Assembly (NCBI RefSeq): GCF_014201585.1
Contig: NZ_JACHES010000004.1
Coordinates: forward strand, 62,001-126,000
Source of the DNA: Anoxybacillus tengchongensis
Lineage (GTDB): Bacteria; Bacillota; Bacilli; Bacillales; Anoxybacillaceae
Length of the DNA stretch: 64,000 nt
Direction of reading: 5' to 3'
Part shown: piece by piece, positions 35,659-43,265 of the stretch
Layout: every line of letters starts with the position of its first letter
Numbering within the stretch: the first letter of the stretch is position 1
The notes under the pieces: generated by a model
Databases searched by the model: none
What the model was told of the DNA's origin: nothing
The model's input: only the letters and a program-made list of their open reading frames with translations
Position numbers and translations under genes: made by a program

Positions 35659-36419
35659 GCACCATACACATCCTTTTGTAACTTGTGTAGCGCATACATA
35701 CGTAAGGCTCGCAGTTCGCGTTCATTTTCAAGTGTTGTATCATGGTAGCGCTCATTTCGATTCGTCAACTCTTGCACAAGTTCTTTCAATCTAGCAATCT
35801 CGTTTTCTAACGTAAGTACTTCTTTGTGCAATTCCTCGTTGCGAGCTAGTACAGCTTCAAGCATGTGTTGTTTTTCTTCACATTCCTGTTCCTTCTCCGT
35901 CAGCATTTTGTGTGCATGAATCACCTCACGCTTGAGCCATTCAATGCCTTTATCGTCAATTTCCTCTGTGACAGTCGATTCTTGTCTTTCGGATTCCGTT
36001 TCAACGGCAGTCGCTGCAACCTCTTGTTGTGCTTGTTGAATCTGTTCAGTTGCTTGTTGCTCTGCTTCACTTTGTTCCAAAAGCCTCTTTATGTGCCCTT
36101 TTCTGAAGTATTTCCAAGAATACAACTGCTGTTTTGTGATACCTTTCGCTTGTGCGATTTCCGTATCTGTCATCCCTTTCTTGTTCATTTCAACGTATTC
36201 CTCAACCGTCAGATCGATTTTTTTGTTAGACATGTCCTTTTCCTCCTTCACACTCTTGCAATCTTTTAAAATGTCGTCGATGCTCTCTCCGTTCCGCAGT
36301 CGTTCTAACTGTTCTGGGGTCAGTTGATACGTCCGTACCGTTGTATCTATTCCGTGTGGTCGTGTCCCGAACCGTACATCCCATTGTCGATACGGTGATA
36401 CACTTGTGAGCCTACTCAT
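35655..36419 (-). CDS. HTH and coiled-coil prophage protein with probable internal start
   Basis: 254 residues if read from 36419. Residues 1-62 contain a YQLTPEQLERLRNGESIDDIL segment, then a very strong ribosome site (GAAGGAGGAAAAGGAC) precedes Met63 (36233). From there: a resolvase/transposase-type helix-turn-helix (LTVEEYVEMNKKGMTDTEIAQAKGITKQQLYSWK split) and a long coiled coil (about 155-240). Two products from one frame, or a fusion of two ancestral genes, are both possible. Function unknown. Confidence 0.7.
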   Translation of the reverse strand: MSRLTSVSPYRQWDVRFGTRPHGIDTTVRTYQLTPEQLERLRNGESIDDILKDCKSVKEEKDMSNKKIDLTVEEYVEMNKKGMTDTEIAQAKGITKQQLYSWKYFRKGHIKRLLEQSEAEQQATEQIQQAQQEVAATAVETESERQESTVTEEIDDKGIEWLKREVIHAHKMLTEKEQECEEKQHMLEAVLARNEELHKEVLTLENEIARLKELVQELTNRNERYHDTTLENERELRALRMYALHKLQKDVYGA

Positions 36420-36819
36420 TCTTTTTCACCTTCTTCCGTATCTTTTTAAGCTTGTCCAATTCAATCCAGCCGTGTGTTTTGTTGTACGTCACGACGCTCA
36501 ACTTGTGATCGGGATATAGTTTTTCAAACAGTTTACGCTTGAGCGCGAAAACGGGCGTTTCGTACCCCTTCACGTCGACGACTTCAATCGAGCCGTCCAA
36601 ATGTGTGATTTCAAAGTCCGCGATGTACTCTGTTTTGCGAAACGTCTTGCCATTTTTCTTGAATGACTCCAACAGCGTGTATCGCGGCTGGAGTCTGAAC
36701 GACCTAATCTCCTTATTCGCAAGTAGCCACTTTAGCTGCTCGTAGTATCGCGCTTCTGCCTTGCTATCGAATGTATGTCCGTCAACCTCTGTCTTTTTTG
36801 AACCGTACTTTGTTGCCAT
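36412..36819 (-). CDS. DUF1064 phage nuclease-like protein
   Basis: 135 residues with YGSKKTEVDGHTFDSKAEARYY at the start and a PD-(D/E)xK-like core: ADFEITHLDGSIEVVDVKG (Asp, then D-V-K). DUF1064 proteins are found in many Firmicute phages, often called RusA-like or Holliday-type resolvases by position; activity is inferred. Confidence 0.82.
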   Translation of the reverse strand: MATKYGSKKTEVDGHTFDSKAEARYYEQLKWLLANKEIRSFRLQPRYTLLESFKKNGKTFRKTEYIADFEITHLDGSIEVVDVKGYETPVFALKRKLFEKLYPDHKLSVVTYNKTHGWIELDKLKKIRKKVKKNE

Positions 36820-36827
36820 GCTACACC

Positions 36828-37313
36828 TCAGTATCCTTGTTCTTGTCGCTGATGATTGATTTTGTTTTTATCCATGTATTTCTCAAAAATCGTTTCTGGC
36901 GCTAACCCAACCATTCGGGACAAAGACAACAGAAAATGCCAAAGGTCAATCACTTCCTCTTGCAACCGATTCAAGTCAATTTCCTTCTCTTGCTTCCACC
37001 ATTTCCAATTCACTTCTCGACGAATCTCATCGATTTCACTTTCCATCGCGATCGTGATAGCGACTACCCATTCATCAAGTGTTTTTTCGATGTTGCATTC
37101 AGCGATGATACGTTCGTCCAATGCTTGTTGCATTTGGAACATCTTTTCGAGTTTCTCAACCTCTTCCTCCTCGAGTATTTCAACCGCAGTTGCTAAACCT
37201 GCCACGAAAGTATCAAGTCCATATTTTCCTGCACTCTCAATTAGTTTTTTAAGACGTTCCTTTGCGTTTGAAACTGTTTCTTCAAAATGTTCTAATACCG
37301 TTTGTTTCGTCAT
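36828..37313 (-). CDS. Dimeric dUTPase with N-terminal extension
   Basis: 161 residues. Residues about 57-155 match the all-alpha dimeric dUTPase family (KMFQMQQALDERI, ESEIDEIRREVNWKWWK and EEVIDLWHFLLSLSRM carry the E-x2-E metal sites; the YMDKNKINHQRQEQGY tail is typical). The first ~55 residues form an extra helical segment not usual for the family. dUTPases remove dUTP and keep uracil out of phage DNA. Confidence 0.88.
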   Translation of the reverse strand: MTKQTVLEHFEETVSNAKERLKKLIESAGKYGLDTFVAGLATAVEILEEEEVEKLEKMFQMQQALDERIIAECNIEKTLDEWVVAITIAMESEIDEIRREVNWKWWKQEKEIDLNRLQEEVIDLWHFLLSLSRMVGLAPETIFEKYMDKNKINHQRQEQGY

Positions 37314-37319
37314 TTCTCC

Positions 37320-37360
37320 ATCTCTCCTCGCCGTTAGTTATAGTTAGTTGTTGTTAGTTA
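37320..37360 (-). repeat. Three short AACTAAC direct repeats upstream of the dUTPase gene
   Basis: Read leftward the stretch contains AACTAAC three times within about 32 nt, immediately upstream of the dUTPase ribosome site. Spacing is about 10-12 bp. Possible regulator site; nothing else recognisable in the 108-bp gap. Confidence 0.45.
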
Positions 37361-37421
37361 TTGATTTAGCTATAGAACAAGTCCCGATTCCGCCTATCCT
37401 CATAACTTCATCCACCACAAA

Positions 37422-37556
37422 CTAACGTTTTCGACCGATTTTTCTTATTTCCCCTTCATAATGTATACCGCGTTCAGAAAACAAGACGGCTCGACACCCT
37501 TCTTCTAATTTATTCCCATAACAGTCGTATAAAGGTATCTCGCGCCATTTTGTCAC
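37422..37556 (-). CDS. Small early protein (44 aa)
   Basis: MTKWREIPLYDCYGNKLEEGCRAVLFSERGI..., GTG start overlapping the upstream stop (GTGA), ribosome site AGGTGATGAAAA inside the upstream gene. No family recognised. Confidence 0.55.
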   Translation of the reverse strand: MTKWREIPLYDCYGNKLEEGCRAVLFSERGIHYEGEIRKIGRKR

Positions 37557-37738
37557 TTTTCATCACCTAACGCCTTCCGCAATACATCTTCCACATACGA
37601 CCGTGTCCCAGCGCCGCCATACTTCATCCGCCCAAGCGCCTCTCTAATTGCCTGTTCAAGTTCCTGCACCCGTTCCTGCAATTCTTGTGTACGCGCGCAT
37701 TCCCAACACCTTATGCGCCCGTGATAACACGTGTCCAT
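37553..37738 (-). CDS. Small early coiled-coil protein with CxxC
   Basis: 61 residues with an N-terminal C-x6-CWEC pattern (MDTCYHGRIRCWECARTQ) and a helical heptad region (LQERVQELEQAIREAL). Site AGCGAGGTGATAAG. Function unknown. The 113 bp between this gene and the next upstream gene holds nothing clear. Confidence 0.6.
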   Translation of the reverse strand: MDTCYHGRIRCWECARTQELQERVQELEQAIREALGRMKYGGAGTRSYVEDVLRKALGDEK

Positions 37739-37851
37739 CTTATCACCTCGCTAGACGCTTTATTTCGCTCTGTGGGACGTTTTTCTCGTCCTTGGGTACT
37801 TTTCTATTACCCTCGCAAAAAAACGTCGTGTGGGCTAAAAATGAGCGTATA

Positions 37852-38013
37852 TCATAGTTTCATAGTCGCAAGCAACCATTGCAATGTGTAGTAGTCGAGT
37901 TCTGACACGTGCTTGCCGTCATGCTCGCGGATTCCAGCATCGAGCAACTGACGAATCATGATTTGTTTTTTCAGCTCTTGCGTGAAGGTGATTTTCTCAT
38001 AGAGAATACCCAT
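37852..38013 (-). CDS. Small early protein (YqaN region, 53 aa)
   Basis: MGILYEKITFTQELKKQIMI...HVSELDYYTLQWLLATMKL; start overlaps the upstream stop (TGATG) behind GGAGGTGAGTGGG. The Fur-like small C-terminal 'ELDYYTLQ' segment occurs in several phage small proteins; function unknown. Confidence 0.6.
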   Translation of the reverse strand: MGILYEKITFTQELKKQIMIRQLLDAGIREHDGKHVSELDYYTLQWLLATMKL

Positions 38014-38201
38014 CACCCACTCACCTCCATCTTCAATCGTTCTTTCGCTTCACGAAGTCTTTTTTTAAACTCGATCGTTTTCTCTTCAGCTCGCTGTCTA
38101 ACGATTTTTGCGTACTCACAATCACAAGGAGTAAAAGCAAATGCTCCTGGTATCACTTCTTTGACTGAATATCCTTTTCCGTAACACTTTTGGCACATCA
38201 T
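38013..38201 (-). CDS. Small Cys-rich early protein
   Basis: 62 residues with CQKCYGKGY (DnaJ-type zinc-finger-like half) at 3-11 and CDCEYAK near 27, then a charged helix. It follows the helicase loader closely. Function unknown. Confidence 0.65.
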   Translation of the reverse strand: MMCQKCYGKGYSVKEVIPGAFAFTPCDCEYAKIVRQRAEEKTIEFKKRLREAKERLKMEVSG

Positions 38202-38204
38202 TTA

Positions 38205-39095
38205 TCACCCACTTTTCTGTAGCCTGAAGTCGTCACCTTCGACTTCGAGGAGATATGAACCACATTGTCCAAGCAACCGACTGGCAGCTGCATACCCGAT
38301 TTTTTCGCTTAATGTTCCACGATCTTCGTTAGAATTGAACACGATTGGCTTTTGCTTTCTGTATCTCTCGTTGATAATCTGATAATAGAGTGCCTCTTTT
38401 GCCTCGCTCCATTTGGCTTTTCCGATATCGTCCCAGACGAGCACATCCGCGTTGATTGCTCCGTATAGCAGTTTGTTCAGCGTCTCCCCTTCATCGTTCA
38501 TCATCCTAGCTTGGATCAGTTCGTCCATGAATGTGACATCTGAAACGACGAGTACATTGAATCCGTCCTTAATGAGCCGTTTAGCCAGCGCAATTTGCAA
38601 ATGAGTTTTGCCAACACCGAAATTGTTATGCTTCTGCTTCATCGGCGCACGTTCATGAGGCGGAAGGTCTCGCAATCGTTGTTCGCCGAAGACCGCAATA
38701 AAACCTAAATTGTGTTTCGAGATCACCTTTTCTCCGCCATCCTTCTTGAATTCGTTCAAATACTCAAGCGTCATACCGTACATGGATTGCTGGTACTGCG
38801 TCGCTCGTTTGAAGTTCTCGAAATTCGCGTGTACAAACTCGTCTGGGATGAGTGCCTGCTTGAACCGCCGTTTCCAAGCTTTTCGCTCCCGACACTCGCA
38901 AAAAACAGCTATCTCATTTCCTTGTTCGTCACGCTTGATAATTAACTCTGTATCTTTGCATTGCGGGCACTCATAGTCATCCCTTCCATCCCCATGCTCT
39001 TCTTGCCTCTTCGGCTTCTCGGAGAGCTTGTTCATATGATTTTCCGCCTTCTTTTGAAGATCGGCTAACACCTCGGCGATGCTTGCGAACCTCAC
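38205..39095 (-). CDS. DnaC/IstB-like helicase loader (YqaM-like)
   Basis: 296 residues: N-terminal zinc site (CPQCKD...CECRER, about 44-72), then an AAA+ ATPase with Walker A FGVGKTHL (about 159-166), Walker B VLVWDDIG (about 218-225) and sensor NSNEDRG. It loads the host replicative helicase at the phage origin. The GTG start lies 119 nt inside the DnaD-like gene, in another frame, behind AAGGAGTGAACGATC. Confidence 0.88.
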   Translation of the reverse strand: MRFASIAEVLADLQKKAENHMNKLSEKPKRQEEHGDGRDDYECPQCKDTELIIKRDEQGNEIAVFCECRERKAWKRRFKQALIPDEFVHANFENFKRATQYQQSMYGMTLEYLNEFKKDGGEKVISKHNLGFIAVFGEQRLRDLPPHERAPMKQKHNNFGVGKTHLQIALAKRLIKDGFNVLVVSDVTFMDELIQARMMNDEGETLNKLLYGAINADVLVWDDIGKAKWSEAKEALYYQIINERYRKQKPIVFNSNEDRGTLSEKIGYAAASRLLGQCGSYLLEVEGDDFRLQKSG

Positions 39096-39774
39096 GATCG
39101 TTCACTCCTTCTCGCTTTCTATGAAACTCTCGCTCGTAGGCTTCAATATCTTCTATCGTGCGCAGATTGTTTTGTACCCACTCGCGAAGTATCCCCTCTG
39201 CGTAATTCCATTTCTTTTGTTGTTTAAGTGCTCGTTTCATAGCCTCGATGACAATCTCGTCTCCAACGTCATCTATCCATTGATCGATGCACTCTGATAC
39301 AAAAGGACTTTCTACACCAAAGTTTTCTTGATAGAAGCGATGAGCGTTTACTACTACTACATTATTTTCTTTATTACTTAGTAAGTTATTATTTAGTTCT
39401 TTATTATTTAGTAGTGACGGGTTTTCCGTCGACGGTTTTTCCGTTAACGGATTATCCGTCGACGGATTTTCAGTCAACGGTGAAACCGGACGTTCAAGTA
39501 CGATGTATTGATTGTTTGAAAATTTCCCTTGTTCCCTTGTCTGTTCCTTAATGATGTAGCCGTGTTCTTGCAATTCCTTAATGATGTTTTTGGTAGAGTC
39601 CCGCCCATTTGCACTTCTTTTCTTTAGATCGTCGATGCGGAAGACCCAATCATTTGGCATTGAGAGCATATATGCCAGAAGCCCTTTAGCTTGCCAAGAT
39701 AATCGTTTATCGTTTAAAAAACCCTTATCCAAAACCACGTAGTTTTCTTTCTTTTCAACGCGGAAAATACTCAT
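38977..39774 (-). CDS. DnaD-like replication initiator (YqaL-like) carrying origin iterons
   Basis: 265 residues: an N-terminal winged-helix (LSWQAKGLLAYMLSMPNDWVFRIDDLKKRS, about 26-55), a linker made of 5-residue repeats (PLTEN-PSTDN-PLTEK-PSTEN, about 98-118) followed by an Asn-rich stretch, and a DnaD C-terminal domain (AEGILREWVQNNLRTIEDI, about 192-210). The repeats are the protein reading of DNA iterons. It should bind the origin within its own gene and pass it to the DnaC-like loader. Confidence 0.85.
   Translation of the reverse strand: MSIFRVEKKENYVVLDKGFLNDKRLSWQAKGLLAYMLSMPNDWVFRIDDLKKRSANGRDSTKNIIKELQEHGYIIKEQTREQGKFSNNQYIVLERPVSPLTENPSTDNPLTEKPSTENPSLLNNKELNNNLLSNKENNVVVVNAHRFYQENFGVESPFVSECIDQWIDDVGDEIVIEAMKRALKQQKKWNYAEGILREWVQNNLRTIEDIEAYEREFHRKREGVNDREVRKHRRGVSRSSKEGGKSYEQALREAEEARRAWGWKG
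39350..39413. other. AT-rich candidate DNA unwinding element
   Basis: About 60 bp of almost pure A/T directly beside the iteron array, inside the initiator gene, encoding the Asn/Lys-rich linker. Its position next to iterons fits a duplex unwinding element. Confidence 0.6.
39411..39490. repeat. Five 15-bp iterons, candidate phage replication origin
   Basis: Units begin at 39411, 39426, 39441, 39456 and 39471, exactly 15 bp apart. The central three are perfect 10-bp palindromes (CCGTCGACGG, CCGTTAACGG, CCGTCGACGG) with A/T spacers; the outer two are partial copies. Confidence 0.75.
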
Positions 39775-39788
39775 GCTGTCACCCTTTC

Positions 39789-39944
39789 CTAACGCAAATC
39801 ACAAACCCATCTTTTACGCTTTTCACGGTATAATGTGGATACCGCCGCATATAGTACAAGCTGTTTAAAGTGTTCTTTGTCTTTCGCCTCCTCCCAAATC
39901 CAGCGCGGGAGGAGGACTTTATAATATGCTTCGTTATTTAGCAT
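39789..39944 (-). CDS. Small protein between recT and the initiator gene
   Basis: 51 residues (MLNNEAYYKVLLPRWIWEEAKDKEHFKQLVLYAAVSTLYREK.., long run avoided), start inside the recT 3' end. Trp-rich helical protein of unknown role; common at this site in skin-like phages. Confidence 0.55.
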   Translation of the reverse strand: MLNNEAYYKVLLPRWIWEEAKDKEHFKQLVLYAAVSTLYREKRKRWVCDLR

Positions 39945-40782
39945 CGAAGACGATCTCCTCTTGTTGCGACGCCTCGGACGCCTCGGACTCCATCGGCACC
40001 TCGAACGCTTCGGCTTCGATGTATTCGACTGGTTCTGGCTCTGCCGTCACATCCTTGCGAACCACTTCGTCTTGCGCGGCTTGTTGCTGAATCTCAATCG
40101 AAATCGGCAAGTACTTCCACATGTGACGAATGACCGTCTTTTTAGCCATTTCCTCGTAGTCCGTTACCCACGGACCAGCGTTCGCCGCCTTACTGCGTTT
40201 GCGACGTTTTTCAATCTCCTCTTTTGGCATGAATTCGAATTGATAGCCACCGCCCTTGAAATGCGCCACGGCATACACGCCGATGAACTCTCCGCGATCT
40301 CCATTCATGTAAGGTTTGTGCTTCAATTTCGGTTCGAGGCCTAGTTCATAGTCAAATTCGTCATTTGAGTACACCGCATGCGCGTAGATATTTTCGATTT
40401 GGCCGGAACGCCGCGCTAAATCAATCATTCCTTTGTATCCGATAATGAATTGCACATCGGATTGGCCTGTTTTCCCGTTCTTGAACGGAACTAAATAACA
40501 ATGTCCGACAAGCCCAGGCTCTAGACCGAGCTGCGCCGCCTGCATCACTGCACCGAGAAGCGACGGAACAGAACATTCAAGCAGTTTAGGATTCGTCCGG
40601 ATAGTTGTAAGAGCGATTCGTGCCATGCGATCGGCATCCATGTGCTTTGGAAGAGCCTTTTCAATCTCCGGACCCATCTTTTTGAGATAAGCCGCAATTG
40701 TTTGAGCTGGGGAAGGAGGCGCTGCCTCCGTGTTTTTTGCTTTGTTTGCAAGTTGATTTTTTAGCGTTTGGTTTGTTGCCAT
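39934..40782 (-). CDS. recT: RecT single-strand annealing protein (YqaK-like)
   Basis: 282 residues with the RecT core: MDADRMARIALTTIRTNPKLLECSVPSLLGAVMQAAQLGLEPG (about 47-90), IGYKGMIDLARRSGQIE and the KKTVIRHMWKYLPIS segment. The acidic C-terminus (AEPEPVEYIEAEAFEVP...) is typical. It pairs with the YqaJ nuclease upstream for strand annealing in phage DNA replication and repair. Confidence 0.92.
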   Translation of the reverse strand: MATNQTLKNQLANKAKNTEAAPPSPAQTIAAYLKKMGPEIEKALPKHMDADRMARIALTTIRTNPKLLECSVPSLLGAVMQAAQLGLEPGLVGHCYLVPFKNGKTGQSDVQFIIGYKGMIDLARRSGQIENIYAHAVYSNDEFDYELGLEPKLKHKPYMNGDRGEFIGVYAVAHFKGGGYQFEFMPKEEIEKRRKRSKAANAGPWVTDYEEMAKKTVIRHMWKYLPISIEIQQQAAQDEVVRKDVTAEPEPVEYIEAEAFEVPMESEASEASQQEEIVFDAK

Positions 40783-40796
40783 TTCTATAACCTCCC

Positions 40797-41729
40797 CTAT
40801 TTAATTGAAAATCGTCGCGCCACTGATTCTTTAGCAACCTCTTGATAAATATGCGGATACTTAGCTTTAAGTAGTTTGGTATCCACACGATGACTCACAA
40901 CGTTTTTCCATGTGATGATTCGCTCTCCAGCAAACGCTCTTTCATAGTCTCCTAGCATGGATTTGAGTTGATTTTCCGCCTCTTTTCGGCGTGTGACAGC
41001 TTCCTCTTCCTCCTGCTTTGCCTGTTCATACTTGGAGATCAGTTCTTGAGCAGTAGGCGGTAATTCAATTTCCTCGTCAAATTTTGCTGTAGGATAGAGA
41101 GCTTTCAGTAAATCACTTGAAGCATCTGAACCGTCGAACATAGGAGGATTTTTCTTCAATACGTGATTGTTCCAGAAGTTCGATTCAATCTCGATGAGAT
41201 ACTGAATAATCTCCTCATCTCGCTCAATTTTCTTGTAAATGAACTTATTTCCACCAATGAGAACCGCAATCCACCAAGAATCAAAACCAGTGACGGCCAT
41301 GTAATGCTGGCATTGAATGAGATACTGCGCTGGAACCTCATCGTCTCTCCATTCGCTTTTTAGATGTTCACTCGCTGTTTTACATTCAAGCCCTGCTTTT
41401 TCACCAACAATGAGCCGATCAACGTTCGCTAGCATAAACGAATGTTCGGGGTGTTGAAGGATGGCGTTTTTCCGTCGTACTTTCAATCCCGTGCGTTTGC
41501 TGAATTCTTGAGCGACCACGTCTTCAAGCATCGTGCCCCAATACGCTGCCTCGTTGCTCACACTTTCTTCTGGTGCTTGTCCCGTCTTTTCGAGATACAC
41601 TGCAATAGGTGATTTCCATTTGTTCAATCCTGCAATCGCTGCGGCGTCGCTTCCGCCAATTCCATTGCGTCGCGCTGACAGCCATTCCTCATGGCTCATT
41701 TCATTTGTGTTTGCAAAAACAACAGCCAT
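40797..41729 (-). CDS. yqaJ: YqaJ-type viral recombinase exonuclease
   Basis: 310 residues, lambda-exonuclease fold: RRNGIGGSDAAAIAGLNKWKSP (about 20-40), EDVVAQEF, MLANVDRLIVGEKAGLECKTAS (catalytic D and E-x-K, about 105-125) and QCQHYMAVTG. It resects double-strand ends to give substrate for RecT. Start taken at the second ATG, 6 nt after GGAGGG. Confidence 0.92.
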   Translation of the reverse strand: MAVVFANTNEMSHEEWLSARRNGIGGSDAAAIAGLNKWKSPIAVYLEKTGQAPEESVSNEAAYWGTMLEDVVAQEFSKRTGLKVRRKNAILQHPEHSFMLANVDRLIVGEKAGLECKTASEHLKSEWRDDEVPAQYLIQCQHYMAVTGFDSWWIAVLIGGNKFIYKKIERDEEIIQYLIEIESNFWNNHVLKKNPPMFDGSDASSDLLKALYPTAKFDEEIELPPTAQELISKYEQAKQEEEEAVTRRKEAENQLKSMLGDYERAFAGERIITWKNVVSHRVDTKLLKAKYPHIYQEVAKESVARRFSIK

Positions 41730-41742
41730 TTCCATCCCTCCA

Positions 41743-41842
41743 TTTGATTTTTCGCGGTGATTCTTGTACTATGTAAGTAACTTGTTCAAGTAAAGAACCA
41801 CCTTTTCCGAAACGTCTCACTCCCTCCAGTGAGGCGTTTTTC
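41743..41842 (+). ncRNA. Candidate short plus-strand transcript 2
   Basis: -35 TTGATT (41743) and -10 TACTAT (about 41766) with 17-bp spacing, followed about 45 nt later by a 10-bp stem AACGTCTCAC/GTGAGGCGTT (41811-41838) and five T. The T-run is present only on the plus strand. Predicted length about 65-70 nt, divergent from yqaJ. Confidence 0.35.
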
Positions 41843-42056
41843 ATTCGGCGATTTTGCGTGTTGCGCCTAACACGTGGATGAGATACTCGTGAATGTTTTC
41901 CTCGAGCACGATTTCCCCGTCTGGAAACTCGTATATTGTATCGCCATACAAAATTTCATCGCCGCAAGCATCTACACCCCAATGTTCTGATTCAATCTGA
42001 TGCGGGTAGCCTGTCTGCAACGTACGAGTAATGGCTGGATGTTCTAAGTCTCGCAT
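41841..42056 (-). CDS. YqaI-like early protein
   Basis: 71 residues (MRDLEHPAITRTLQTGYPHQIESEHWGV...VLGATRKIAE) with the 'GDEILYGDTIYEF...VLEENIHEYLI' segment that resembles B. subtilis skin YqaI. It lies just before yqaJ, as in skin. Ribosome site AAAGGAGGCGAAAAGGC. Confidence 0.7.
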   Translation of the reverse strand: MRDLEHPAITRTLQTGYPHQIESEHWGVDACGDEILYGDTIYEFPDGEIVLEENIHEYLIHVLGATRKIAE

Positions 42057-42174
42057 GCCTTTTCGCCTCCTTTCGCATAGTATGTAGTAGATGTGCTAAC
42101 GCACATCGTCAAGCGCAAGAACGCTGAACGGGGGATGGGTGACTCTCAGCGCTCCTGCACCTGACGACAGGCGC

Positions 42175-42251
42175 TAGACCTGTCGAGTGAAATGTGGTAC
42201 AATCATATATGGTTCGGGTTCTGCTAGCTTTCAAGCTAGCTTTTTCTTTTT
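42175..42251 (+). ncRNA. Candidate short plus-strand transcript 3
   Basis: -35 TAGACC, 17-bp spacer, extended -10 TGG-TACAAT (42198-42203), then a 6-8-bp perfect stem GCTAGC..GCTAGC (42223-42240) and TTTTTCTTTTT. A transcript of about 40 nt is predicted. The terminator stem overlaps the 3' end of the leftward 53-aa gene. Confidence 0.4.
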
Positions 42252-42392
42252 CACGAGAAACTGCTTGTACAGCACTTCCTTTGCGTATAGTTCAGTCGCT
42301 AACAATAACGTTGGATTCTCGCGCATTTCCTCGCACAATCTCCGAACCTCTGAAACTTTCATTAGCCGACTAGCTGAAAAGACGATATTCAT
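42231..42392 (-). CDS. Small early protein (53 aa)
   Basis: MNIVFSASRLMKVSEVRRLCEEM...YKQFLVKKKKLA; start overlaps the upstream stop (TGATG), site GGGGAATGAGTG. Helical and basic at the C-terminus. Function unknown. The 174 bp downstream to the YqaI-like gene holds short transcript candidate 3. Confidence 0.6.
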   Translation of the reverse strand: MNIVFSASRLMKVSEVRRLCEEMRENPTLLLATELYAKEVLYKQFLVKKKKLA

Positions 42393-42742
42393 CACTCATT
42401 CCCCTCCAATGCGTTTTTAGCGTGATACAAAGCAGCAGCAATTTTTTCTTTATCACTAAAGTTTGTGAAAAACTCTAAAGCCTCAATGTTTTCTAACGCT
42501 CTCTTGTACTTTTCAGCTTTTTCCTTTTCATTCACGTACTTGCGCATCCAGAATGATTTTTGTCGTTCCAACTCTTGTGTTAACCAATCGATTCTTCTGC
42601 ATAAATCTGCAAGCACAGCGGCTGTTTTTTCTTCCTCGGAATCTAATAACTTAACAATCTCCTTTTTTAATTGCTTCGAAATTTCATAATCCCCACCACG
42701 ACAAGCATGCTCAAATTCATCGAGAAGATTGTGAAGATCCAT
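42392..42742 (-). CDS. Coiled-coil early protein (116 aa)
   Basis: MDLHNLLDEFEHACRGGDYE... with a long charged helix (LCRRIDWLTQELERQKSFWM..) and no recognised domain. Start overlaps the upstream stop (ATGA-type). Same ribosome site sequence (AGGGGAATGAGTG) as the next gene, hinting at a duplicated junction. Confidence 0.65.
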   Translation of the reverse strand: MDLHNLLDEFEHACRGGDYEISKQLKKEIVKLLDSEEEKTAAVLADLCRRIDWLTQELERQKSFWMRKYVNEKEKAEKYKRALENIEALEFFTNFSDKEKIAAALYHAKNALEGNE

Positions 42743-43005
42743 CACTCATTCCCCTTTCTCATCACTATCGCAATATCGATTCCTTTTTCACGCATTGCTT
42801 CAACGATCTCAATCAATCTGTCATGTTCCTCTTTCTTCCGTACCAGCTCGTCCAAGTCGCGTTTGCAGCGTTGAAACTCCGTCATCCAGCGCTCCGCATC
42901 ATCAAAACGAGCGCTTACCCACGCGACTCTTGAACGATCCAAGTATATGCAGCCGCATTCCCATAGCTTCTCTGCTAACTTTTTGTCTTGCTCAAGAACG
43001 TTCAT
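42742..43005 (-). CDS. Coiled-coil early protein (87 aa)
   Basis: MNVLEQDKKLAEKLWECGCIYLDRS..., helical, ending in GIDIAIVMRKGNE; ribosome site GGAGAGGAGAGAAAAGA. No family recognised. Confidence 0.65.
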   Translation of the reverse strand: MNVLEQDKKLAEKLWECGCIYLDRSRVAWVSARFDDAERWMTEFQRCKRDLDELVRKKEEHDRLIEIVEAMREKGIDIAIVMRKGNE

Positions 43006-43095
43006 TCTTTTCTCTCCTCTCCTTAACGTTCACCAATTTCGGTGAGTGTTATTGCTTGTCCACTTTTTCACCAAAAGGAATGCCTCAATTGAGGC

Positions 43096-43221
43096 TCAGA
43101 ATTCGTATTTCGTATCTTCCCAACCGCACTCTTCGCACTCTGCTTCCCAAACGTAGCCTTTCCCTTCGACAATTTCCACCACTTCCCGATGGGCTTCCGC
43201 ACCGCAACGTGGGCATTCCAT
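43096..43221 (-). CDS. Small zinc-ribbon protein (41 aa)
   Basis: MECPRCGAEAHREVVEIVEGK...AECEECGWEDTKYEF: CPRC and CEEC form a complete four-Cys zinc ribbon. Site GGGAGGTGAAAGAAC. Downstream palindrome GCCTCAATTGAGGC follows the stop. Function unknown. Confidence 0.65.
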   Translation of the reverse strand: MECPRCGAEAHREVVEIVEGKGYVWEAECEECGWEDTKYEF

Positions 43222-43265
43222 GTTCTTTCACCTCCCGCTTGTCCATTTTTCTTCCAAAAGAAGCC

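Noticed and set aside
36856..37347. 163-codon plus-strand frame
   Set aside because: Shadow of the dUTPase gene; Ser-rich low-complexity reading.
37321..37360. GTTAGTT repeats as a CRISPR array
   Set aside because: Units are 7-10 bp with no spacers of constant length and no cas genes nearby.
43084..43100. Palindrome GCCTCAATTGAGGC as a terminator
   Set aside because: No T-run follows on either strand within a useful distance.
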